From Climacteris rufus (lineage: Eukaryota > Chordata > Aves > Passeriformes > Climacteridae), in contig VZRZ01007319.1 of NCBI GenBank assembly GCA_013398175.1, forward strand, positions 620,001 through 684,000: a DNA stretch of 64,000 nt, given 5' to 3'. This document shows, one piece after another, positions 50,061 to 61,056 of the stretch; the first letter of the stretch is position 1; each line of letters starts with the position of its first letter. The notes beneath the pieces were generated by a model. It saw only the letters and a program-made list of their open reading frames with translations, was not told where the DNA came from and made no database searches. The position numbers were made by a program, and so were the translations under genes.

Positions 50061-53000
50061 CAGGCTCCTGTGCTCTCCCTGATCAGTACATCTTTGGGGC
50101 ACTCATAAAGAAGAATCCAGGGCCAGATATGAACAGTGGTGTGACCCAGTGGGTATTTATCTCATCTTTTTATGCCCAAGTGCTGTGTGACTTCTAGTTT
50201 CAGGGACTTAATTTGGCATTGATTTCCACAGTATCCCTTACCTCACTTGCAGCTCTGAGTGCTCTAAGAGTATCTGGTAATGGGCATCCAAAAAAAGCAG
50301 CAGCCAATATTAATGATGCCCACTGAACAGGAAGGCTATAAACATTTTCTTCCTTTACCCTGTCCCAGGGGAATTACTTCCCTGCTACATAAGCACTCTT
50401 TTCTACAACCATATATGAGTAGTTATTTCACTTTCACAGCATTAAGAATCCTGGTAAACTCCCTTCATGGATCAACCTGACGGGCCAATGCCCTTCCCTC
50501 TTCAAAACTGTTTCTACCCTAAGAACCCCAGCTGACCCATTTCTCCAGCAGGGCTTGGTTTTATTATTCCACAAAGAGACCTGCCTATAATGCAGCAGCC
50601 TGATGGAAGTTCAGTGCTACCCTTGAGCAGTCCACATGACAGCCCAGCTTCATGGGAACACATGTCCTCCACAGTGCTGCAAGCAGCATCAGGGTGACGT
50701 TGGAAACATTAATTACAAACATGCCTGCCAGGCCTGCAGCTCACATGCTCACATGAACAAAAGGAGCAGAAGGACATTGAGATCAGACTTCAACAGATGT
50801 CAGAGGATGTGGAGGGGTAGCTCCCTTGCTGACTCCATCGCTGTTGCTTTTCTATTGTAATGATTATCTGTCATGCAAAGCCTTTGCACATGCACTGCAT
50901 GAACCCAGCATTTTCCATCCTATAAAGGAACTCCTTTATGCTTAGTGGTTATTTAGTGATGACTGACACCAGTGGCAGGGAGAATTTAGTTGGTACTTCT
51001 CTTATTTTACTGTCTTTCACCTGCATCTAATCTTTTAGCATCCTGCTAGAGGCACAGAAATAGGTCAGCGGGACTCCAGTTGACTGCAAAAGACCAAGTT
51101 AAGTTAAATATTAGGAGGGGGGGAAAAAATCACCTTTGAGTCTTATTTCTTGTTTTTTGATCTTGAAACTTCAGCTCCACATGTCACTTGGTCACATGAA
51201 CATTCATGTGAAACACTGATCGTGACAAACTCTGCCAAATCCAGTAAGAGCCTCAGGAAAGGATGAGACGGACTTCTGAGTCAGTGAAAAGAGCATGACC
51301 TACAAAACTTGAAAACTCTGATTCATCCTAGTCTGAGGCATCTTAAATCTCCATGCATTATTGGCTTGCAGTTTTTTTTCATGGATTATGATAAAAATGA
51401 ATAAAGAAACATCTCATCATTCTGAGGAATAGAGAACGTTATTTAAAGTGGAGCCAGCAGCTGTTGTGTGGGAACATTCCTAAAATCAGGACAGAGTCCT
51501 GCCCTGAAGCTAGGAAAGTTTGTAACTTGCTACATAGCTAAAACACCCCTCAGGCAGCTTAAATCCACTTGTAACAACAATAAGGCTTTTTTGTAAAGCA
51601 ACTAATGTTTCAAGAAGTTTGGCACTAGCAGTACCAATCCAAGGTCAAGTCCCTTTCCTTTGCTGTCTCCTTGGTCACACCACTGCACCTTCCCTGGTAT
51701 CACACTGGGAAAGGTGACAAGAATTAGGCCATTTCCTTCAAGAGCAAGTTAAAATACAAACACCTTTTGTAATTAGCCCCTTAGGATCCCCCAACTCCTT
51801 CAGAAAAATGTCAGTGGCTTCCTTGGGATTACTCCTGATTTACACTAAAGAGTCAGGGCCTACTTATATTGTCAGTAAGAAAAAATTAGCAAACTATTAC
51901 AAGAGAAGGAAGTGAGAAGAAGGGACAGGGCATATGTTTACATTTCAAAGCTTTTTTACTCTGATCTGAGCAGAAATACAACAGTGCTTCCAAAATATAT
52001 CCACGGGAGGTCTCTCTGCATGAAACACAGTTGTTCTTGAGTTAATTTTATCCTACCTAGTAAGCAAGGCAGAATGAAGAGGCTTTCTACTGCCTCTCCC
52101 ATTACTATTGCTGCAGCCTCTCTGTCTCACCACCACACCTGCATCCTCCTGTGCAGGTCCCATCCTCTTGGTGTGTCTACATAGCAAAAGTGTAATCAGA
52201 TTCCACACGGCCACCTCCACCCAGGCTTTGAAATCACCAGCTGAAGTTAGAGCAGACTTCATCCCAGGCAGCAACAAGGGTACAAGCCTCCACAGGGACC
52301 TGGCACATGTATCAGCTACCTGCTACCCTGAGCAGAGCACACTACTCTGTCTTTACTGATGTTACTCCCTGCACTGACTACATTAAGGATTATGGATGCA
52401 CCCACCAGCCATGCAGCATCAGCTCAGCCCATCCAGGGAACCAGCACCACACGTGCTCGTCCTTGCCTAAAAAATCCTGCCCCAACTGGCAGCTTCCTCC
52501 ACCAGAGGACCCCTGGCAGGACTGCTGCTTTCAGAAATTTCATCATATGGAAAGTTTCCACATCTGCCTGAAGAACTGGTGACTCACTACTGTCATCATC
52601 AATAGCTGAAACCTTCTGTGCTATGCTTGGGATGGGGGGGAAAGAAAGCAAGAAAGACTAAAAAATTTTACCCCCTCTTGGCTCCTCCTATTTGTTATTT
52701 CTGCACCTCAGCCCACTACTTGCATGTCTCCCAAAAGTTTGCACGGGGTTTTCACACAGCAAGACTGGCAAGAAAGTCATCTTAAAAACAACACAGAAAC
52801 ATGACAAATAAGACTGTGAGCCATCTGACAAGGGAGCTATTTTCTTGTTCCAGATTTACAGGGTACACCAAGTTCATGTTGAACTCCCATGTGCTAACAC
52901 AGTGCACATAAAATAGTTGGTAACCCAATAACACCAGCCAAGGGCAAGGCTCTTAACTTGTTTTTTCCAACTTGAGTCAAGTGCAAGGAGATCATGCCCC

Positions 53001-55031
53001 TTCAGTAATTAAAAGGATGAGAAACTTCTCCTTCCCTTCAGAGTGCTGTCAGAGCTACCACTCTCCCACACCGTGTAAAGGTTGTCACCAATCACTCTTC
53101 CCATCTCACAGCTCCTTCAGTCGCTCTTCAGTCACTGTTCCCAGATTGTATCTTGCAGACAGAATCAAAAGCGATTTACATCTCAGCAGGAAGCCCGCAT
53201 CCTTCCAGGCACTACTGGCTCTGTTCCCTCTGTTTAAACAAAAGATTTTCCCAAAAAACTGCAAGGAACAAAGGGCTCTTAAGCTGTTTTCTTCTGTGGT
53301 TTGCTCGCAGCAGTCTCTTGCTGGAAGCGTGCAGGGCTCATGCTGACGCTGCTCTAGTTGGAAATGCAGGCAGAAGATACTTCCTGATGATTTAGCACGT
53401 ATTGTCTGCATGGATATGAGGTGGTAAGTGGCTTAGTAGTGCTCCTCTCCATTGATTCTTCCAAATACGCTGCCCCCAGAATGCTCCAACGATAAAACAA
53501 TGCCACAAAAATGGCTGGAGAGTTTCCTGATATTTCCCTCTTCCAGCATCACAACATGGGTTTCTGTGTTAAAATTTAAGCAATTTTGTTTAACTCACAG
53601 TTTCCTCCTGGCCTGTCTCTGTACCCAATAAGGTCATAAACTCTCAGAGGAATTTATATATATACGTATATATATATACACGCACACACGCACATTTAGG
53701 TCCTTCAAATACCCTTTGTTTTGGCCTTGAAAGGTGCCTATGGATGCTACAGGAAAATAAATAACAAACTTGCTTAAATCATTGACCTGAATCTGATCTG
53801 GTCTGCGGCAAACCTCCCTGCTCCTTAGAGCCAGGGGAGGCAAGAGAATTAATGTCACTCAAGACTAAAACACTTTACAGAAGATACCATAATCCAGAGC
53901 TGACCACATCATATGCTTCCACATCCTGCCAGTCCCTGCACCCTACCAAAGCTTCCAAAGAACAAACAAACACCAAAAGAAACAGGGCTAACTATGAGAG
54001 TCCTAAATACCCGTGTTCCCTGAGCTCATGCCAGATGCTGTCTCCTTTTAGGAGGGATGTCTTGGAAACAGGGAAGGTACGTACCTGGGGAATGCCGTGT
54101 GCTGAAATGCAAAAGCTGTAAAGTGCAGCCTGATTTATCTTAATGAGATAGAAGAAATTAACGCCATCCTCCTCGAATCCCTTCTGGACACAGATCAGAC
54201 ATCAGCGCAGGGCAGCCATCGGTTACAGCGTTCCTGGGTCAGAGGGCAGGGCACCAGCAAGGAAACAATAAACATTTCTTCCCTGTGAGACTGAGATGAA
54301 CACATCAATGCTGAATTTACACTAACGTTAATTTCCCTCTGTTGTTACTACAACAGGGTGTTTCTCGGCAATTCACAAGAAGCTTTTCCAGTCTCTCTGC
54401 GCCTGAAGTGTTAAGCTGATGCCTTGCACACAGTAGATCTTTTTATGCAGCACAAAGACTGGTTACTGACAGACAGAGTAACCTGAAGGGTGAGCAGGAG
54501 GACATTCTCACTGCAATACTGAGATAACACATGTACTGGTAAGGCTTCTGCAAGCAAGAAGAGGGAACTGTAGGCAGACACTGCTGTCTGCTTTTTCCCA
54601 ACTTGCTTCCTGCTGGATCTCAGAGAGATCAAATCACTATGCCCAGTAACAGCTACAGACTTTTTGTTCCAGGGGAAGAATATATAAGTTTTATGGTGCC
54701 AAATTCTGTTTTGGAAAATTACCACCTACAAACTTCCCCATGACAGCAAGAGTACAACTCCCTCCCTTGGCTCAGCTAGCATGGGTAGCACTTCTTTGTG
54801 CTGCTTGACAAGAGGCACCTTTCAGCCCTGAATTTCAGAAATTGGTGATTGAGCCCCCCACTGCCTGTGGAAAAAAAATCAGAGATCAGAGACACCCTAA
54901 TAAAGCAGAATATATGCTTTACAGAATATGTATTTGCCAGACCCAAATGAACTCTGAGAGGGATTCAAGCTGAATGGAATTCACCAAAGCACAAATTTTA
55001 ACTGCAGGATGCATTTGGTTCTTGCTTGAAA
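50061..55031 (-). other. GFOD1: GFOD1 intron 1, no gene seen
   Basis: No exon or RNA gene was found. A TA/CA microsatellite is listed at 53,655-53,695. Open frames of 60-124 codons (for example 52,972-53,346) have no family resemblance. Confidence 0.6.
53655..53695. repeat. Compound TA / CA microsatellite
   Basis: TATATATATACG, then TATATATATATAC and CACGCACACACGCACA form a compound dinucleotide repeat, likely polymorphic. Confidence 0.9.
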
Positions 55032-55292
55032 GGGTAAGAGGAAATAGCTTCAAGCTGCATCAGGGTAGGTTTAGACAGGAAATTAGTATAACAATTCTTC
55101 ACCAAAAGGGTCTCAAGCACTGGGACAGGCTGCCCAGGGATGCAGCTGAGTCACTGTCCCTGGAGGTTTTTAAAACATTGTAGATGTGGCACTTAGGGAC
55201 ACAGTTTTGTGGTGGAATTGGCAGTGCTTAGTTCATGTTTGGACTCAATGATCTTAAAACATCTTTTCCAACCTAAACAATTCCATGATTCT
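55032..55292 (+). mobile_element. CR1 LINE 3' fragment, plus strand
   Basis: The CR1 3' region in sense: GGTAGGTTTAGACAGGAAAT, CAAGCACTGGGACAGGCTGC, CACTGTCCCTGGAGGTTTTT, GATGTGGCACTTAGGGACAC and CCAACCTAAACAATTCCATG, ending ATTCTG. About 260 bases remain. It is antisense to GFOD1. Confidence 0.92.
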
Positions 55293-58200
55293 GAAGACTT
55301 AAGCAGCACCTGCCAGTTGTCTGTCCCACAAACATTTGTCCTTACATCTGCAAATTAAGGTGCAAAACTTCAGAAGCAGCCTTTCATTTCTGTATATCCA
55401 GATTATCTGACCTTATAATTAGAAGCGTACAACCCTCTGGTATAGAGAAAAGACTTAGGGCAGTGGTTTTCTCCAATTCTTCTGATTAGAAGACTTGCAT
55501 TTGGTGGTATATCCCACTTTGCCCAGCTCACTATCCCAAACATCAGTTAGACTCTCAGCACCACTCCTCCCAGGCACAACTCTCTTGGGGTGTTTGCCTT
55601 CATTTGGAATCCACTGTCTGAAGGGACTGCAAGGCATGCTTGAGTGAAAAGGTGCTCCTTTTGAGGCTTACAGGTGGACTGAGAGCTGTACTTTTTCTCC
55701 CAAGTTTTCTTCTTGAAGCTTCAGACTTCTTTGGGGCTTTTTTTAAAGGAAGATTTAATTCTCTCAAAATACCAGCCAAAAGTCTTCTTGTTAAGTACTA
55801 TTTAGAAATCTGTGGAAATCCAGGTGCAAAGAAAGGTCTTGGCATTCTTATTTGGAAAGCATATAACAAGGAAACATGCTCTCTGCTCACCTGGCATGCC
55901 TTTTTTTTCCTAGTGGCTCAAACACCAGTATTTTTGTGAAAAGGCAGCAGAGTGGAAAAGCATTCTGGATATCTACAGGAAAACAAGCATGCTGATTAGT
56001 TCAGCCTGATGCTTTTGTGCCAGAATTGAAAGTCCTTTTTAACCTTCTCCTTTTAAGAGTGAAAAACTGTCTTCACAGTTTTCCTCAATTAAAAGTCCAG
56101 TGTGGAGCAAGGCATTCCTCCCCAGGCTTTGGCTGCAGTGCTGTCAGCCTTGCAGAGCTCTGATCTCTCCAGATTATCAGCTCCCCTGGCCATCTGGCAA
56201 ATGGCAGGCTGAACAATCATGTTCCTCCTATATTTTTACATCCAAAAATTGGAAGGGAACCATCCCTTCAGTCTGAAGTGATGACTGTTTGCCTTCTGAG
56301 GTTGAACTGCACTACAAGAACAGCTAGCATGACTCCACCAGTCAGTAACACAAGAAGAATTAAGGCAGGGGAATGAGCAGTTATAACCCTGGAAGGGCTA
56401 AGTGTTATGAGATGAGCTCATTGACATGACCCTTCATTAGTTCTTTTGACTTTGTGAATGCTACTGCCTTTTGTACAGGGCCCAAATGCTTGATCAGATT
56501 TTATTTTATTCTGTCTGTAATACTACTTACCCAGTGTCTTTTTTCAAGTGAAAGAGAACATTAGAAGTCAACACTGTCAGGAATGGCCACCAATTTTGAT
56601 GATTCGGAATCTGAGAGTGGACCACAGAACCCCGCAGCGCAGTTGCTTCAGGAGTTTTGAGTGATGAAATGACTGCACATGCTCAGCAATCATCAAAATC
56701 AGGATCCCTCTTCTTCCTCACTATTCCCTTCAAAGGGAATGCCAGTGGAGCTCAGCTTGTAACTTTAGCTTTTCTGGGTTACCAGAAATGCCACAAAGCT
56801 GTCTGGGCATCTGCAACTTCCTCCAGGTGGCAGGTACCCAGATGTCCCATTGATGGGCAGCATTTTGTAAGTCTAAGGATCAATAGACAGCCAGACAGAA
56901 TCATCTGTGTGAGGCCACTCCATGCAGAAGGAACTACTGACAGCCAGACTTAAAACTTCAAGACCACATCTCCCTTTTTTCCTAATGACAGTGAAGCCAC
57001 CCTGTATTACTGTCAGTGATGTATGACACAGCACATCCTCTCTGATTCTCCAGGGTCCTAAATGACTCCATTGCTTTAGTTTGTAAGTGCAGAGACACTT
57101 TCTATGACTATATTTAGTTTTAGAGAGGGTCTGGAAAAGTCATAGAACCACTGGAATGAGGAAGTATTTATCCCCCAACTGGAAACTCATGATGATGATG
57201 TAAAGGTACTATTCGGAGAGCTCTATTAATATGGTTGTTTCCTGAATTTTAACATGACTCAGAGAATCGCGGGATGTAACATGGTGCCACTGCCGTAGTC
57301 TGTGGGAATCACTGCCCAAGTTTTGCAAAAGCTTTGGCAAAACAAACTAACAGCAAGTTACTGTGGCTCTGCAAAGCAAGGTTGAGGAATGGATACTGAA
57401 ATTTAATGACTTGACCAGTTTATTACTAATGGATTTAAAACTGCTTTATTAATGGTAGACCAGTGACAGAATTACGTGGGAAATAGACAACAACTGCAGT
57501 ATAGTAAATATGCAAGGCAGTTAGTGTAGAGTGAAATTTGATTTCACTAATTACTGCTTGTTGCAATTATTCTGCTTTTATGGATCAATAACTGCTTTCC
57601 CAAAGCCAATTGCTCCTGCTTCTTGACAGGTCAGGAATTTCTGCAATAAGCAGTTGATTAAAAATATTTTCTGTAAGGTTTACAAAGGCAGAGGAGATCC
57701 AGCTGCTGAAAAAGCTCACAGAAGCAAGTCTCGTGAACTCAGACTGAATGCCTCCTGAAAGGACCACAAACCTTTCTGCTCAGACAAGAGAACATTTTTC
57801 TCCATTAAAGAGAAAGGCATTCAACCACTTCCCTCTCTTTTTACCTTTAAACACAACTCTCTGAGAGAACGTAGCCAGAAGCCCTATGATTACAACCAAT
57901 CTGATGTAGCAGGCTGAGGAAGAACAGGGCAAAGGTTATTAGAAAGAGGAAGGAAAATAAGGATCAGACCATCATAACTACAAGTGCCAGTGATCACACT
58001 GAATTACACCAAGCCCGTCAGAAACATCAGGAAGGCAACCTGGCATTGCCATTCCTCATTTGGTATTAATACAACCAACAGATCTTGATCACTCTTGAAA
58101 GGACAAGGCAAAACCCAGCAGAAAATGCAGGTTCATCAAAGATGAGCAGCTCCTTGTGCAAAACATCCTTGTGCATGATACTCTCTCTCTGCTCCAGCCT

Positions 58201-58779
58201 TGTTTCTGTAACTCTACCAGATCTGTAACAACTTGAACTCTACTATGCACTGTACTACTGTGTGTATCAACAAAGGGAAAAAGCAGGGTACAAACTGTTA
58301 TCCCACCAAAAAGGCAGTAGCTCTACACCTGCTTTGTATGAAACAGACCAACAGAACAGTGAATTCATGCCATGTTCATAGTTTATATTTGACTACCAGA
58401 TTATTCACTTCTTGGAAAGTTTAATATTTAATGAAATGATAGGGTAACAAAACAGTGCTACATTGCTCAGTTCTTGAGGGCAGAAATTCCCATTGATTAC
58501 TGAAATCTTTCACAGAACTAGAAAAAGAAATTGCACTCTTGCCTAACTGAGCAGTAGTGCTGGCAGTGAGCAATCAATCACTGCGTAAGGTTCTGGTCTC
58601 ATTACTCTCACACACAATGTTAATTCAATTGTTTGCCAAGATTGGAGTGCTAATATAACCATTGATTGCTTATATGCCTTATCACACAAACATTATAGCA
58701 GTATTAATCATATAGTATTCAGCATCACTAATGTGACCTTACAATACTATAATAGTACTAATACAATTGCTCATGTTGT
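55293..58779 (-). other. GFOD1: GFOD1 intron 1 with possible conserved stretches
   Basis: No gene is seen. Repeat-free AT-rich pieces at about 57,410-57,610 and 58,600-58,760 carry many ATTA, AATTACTG and ATTGATT cores and have conserved-element texture. The rest is unremarkable. Confidence 0.5.
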
Positions 58780-60095
58780 CTCTCAGGACATGTAAAAGCC
58801 ATAATTTTACGACTCTGTCCAAACCTGGTTTCTCCTGCTTTACCTGTGCTCTCCTCAACACTCTCTCCCATGTTTTGTGGTTCTGTTACACTCAATACTC
58901 TGAATGGCTTTTCTTTTCTACCTCTGCATCTTATCCCTGGCAAATTTTACCTGCAGTTTCAACTGCAGCCAAACTGATGACACACTAATGTATGACTACT
59001 TCCAGGCTACTCACTTTCACCACTCAGTAAATGCTCTGCCTGTCTTTTGGACAGCACATCCACATCATCTACCCCTCAGCTCTAGCACAACACAGTAAAA
59101 GGGAATGCTTATTTTGCCTCCTCTTGCCTGAGGACAACACAGCTCATCCCTGTACCAAGCTGTCAGCTTGGATATGCACTGCATTTAGGTCTACAGATCT
59201 GGATTACACTGAAGCTCTTGCTGAGACAGAGCTTACCCTAATAGCCTCTCCTGATTTCCTCAGCTCTGGAGGAAGATACTTTTCTTCCAGACCAGACACA
59301 TGCATCTTTGCAGTTTCACTTGAAAAGGGTTAAGCTAAATAGAAAAATGTGTCTGTTGTTCCCAAACAGAGCTACCTGCAAGCAGTGTAGTTAGTAACAA
59401 AAAACTAAAGTTTAAATTCACATCTTATTTTAGCCTCTGTTAATGCAGAGTGGTAGACAGCACATCCTGAATGTATTTTTTACACAGCATTTGTTCTTCC
59501 TTTCTCAGGCATCCAGTAGCAAACATTTCAGCGACTCCAGTATCATTTCCTCCAATCCTGACAAGGAGAAATATACTCTCTTGTAATCAAATGGCTTTGG
59601 ATCATGGTCCAAGCCTGTCACTATCACCAGTCCTCTCTGAGAGATGCATTCCTGCATCAAACTTGTCTTTGGTTTCAAGCCTTTCCATCTCTTACCCTCA
59701 GCCTATCTATCACTCCTCACTCGCTACTGAGACACTGATTTCTGCTTCTGATCGCCCTGTGAAGCCTTCTGCTATCACCCAAATATCAGACTTTCCAACA
59801 AGTGTTTTCATGTTTTCCTTCATTCTGCCTTTTCTATTGCTACTGCTTCTCTCCTCCATTTTTTTTGTGTCAACTTTTCAGCATCACCTATGTCAGAACT
59901 GACATCTAGCTTCAGAAAAATATTATGCCCTTGTCTTCTCTGCACTGCCTTATGTACCATTCATATTGGTTTCTGTTAAGGTGGAAAGCTCATCAGACAG
60001 AATCAGCTTTCTGCCCTGTGCTGATACAGTGCTTAGCACAGTATAGTCTTGTTCATGTGCCAGATATGGCCTATGAAAATATAATATGTAAAATG
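58780..60095 (+). mobile_element. Fossil L2-type LINE with broken reverse transcriptase core
   Basis: The pyrimidine-rich sequence follows the order of an amniote L2 LINE. The part at 58,904-58,990 reads FLFYLCILSLANF, then SFNCSQTDDT, which lines up with the L2 reverse transcriptase segment around its YADD catalytic motif; the first two motif residues are changed and only the Asp pair (58976-58981) remains. The 3' end has the phrases ACACTGCC-like CTGCACTGCCTTATGTACC, AAGCTCATCAGACAGAATCA and ACAGTGCTTAGCACAGTATA, the usual tail of such elements. Frames are broken throughout, and the 143-codon frame at 59,471-59,902 is a by-product. It is an inactive, very old copy. CR1/L3-type is the main alternative. 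Confidence 0.65.
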
Positions 60096-60752
60096 ACAAC
60101 ATATTTTGTATCTTCCATGTAATTAATGTTAACAGTGCAGATTTAATATATGGTCACGTGCATCTTCACTTGTTTTGGATACAAGTACTCTGTGTACCAA
60201 AACAGCCAAGTGGTAGAAGTGAGTGAACAAAATAGACCACTACTTTGCTATTTGAATGCAAAACTGAAATTTTAAATTACGACAAATATTTTAGGGTAGA
60301 AGTATCCTAATTTAGTTTAGTAGCCACTCACAGAATCAGGAAACAATTGGTCTAGATCCTTGACTAATTCTTAAAATGTTTCCAAAGTACTCACAGATTG
60401 TCCAGTTTGTCTGTTGCAGAAACAGTTTCATCTGTAGATGCTTTATTTTAGGATAGCTTATCCCACACTTCTTAAAGGAAGAAACTACATTGGTGTAAAC
60501 CACCTTTATAAGTAAACAGCTGCAGCAGTACTGCTTCTGTTCATGTAACTATTTCAGGTTTCATAATAGCTTAACAAGCGAAAGCCAAGGCTGAGTTCAG
60601 CCCACTGAGTCATAAACTCATATACAATATCATATGGAATCACCACTCTGAATGAGAACAATCAAGAAAGCCTACATGGGGGATTCCTACCTGTAACCTA
60701 CCTTATTTTTTGTCCTCATTTTCAAAGTGAGCAGTTGTAACACATTCTGGAG
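60096..60752 (-). other. GFOD1: GFOD1 intron 1 spacer
   Basis: AT-rich DNA between the L2 fossil and the next CR1. I see no gene, repeat or motif cluster. Confidence 0.6.
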
Positions 60753-61056
60753 TCATAGAAGCACAGAACGATTTGGGTTGCAAAGGACTTTAAAAGATCA
60801 TCCAGTTCCAACCTCTGCCATGGGCAGGGACACCTTCCACTTGACCAGGCTGCTCAAAGCTCCATCCAGTCTGGCCCTTGAACATTTCAAGGGATGGGGC
60901 ATCCACAACTTCTCTGGGCAACGTGTGCTAGTGCCTCACCACCCTCACACTAAATAATTGCTTCCTAATACCTAATCTAAACCCACCCTCTTTCAGTTTA
61001 AAGCATTACCCCTTGTTCTATCACTAAATGCCCTTGTAAAAAGTCCCCCTCCAAGT
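60753..61056 (-). mobile_element. CR1 LINE 3' fragment, minus strand
   Basis: The reverse complement of a CR1 3' end: TCATAGAAGCACAGAACGAT, GGGTTGCAAAGGACTTTAAA, TGCCATGGGCAGGGACACCT, GGGATGGGGCATCCACAACT, CTCTGGGCAAC, and CCCTTGTAAAAAGTCCC before it fades. About 300 bases are kept. It has the same orientation as GFOD1. Confidence 0.93.

Noticed and set aside
59471..59902. 143-codon frame with a hydrophobic stretch resembling a membrane protein
   Set aside because: The sequence is the pyrimidine-rich 3' part of an old LINE. Leu/Phe/Ser-rich translation follows from base composition.
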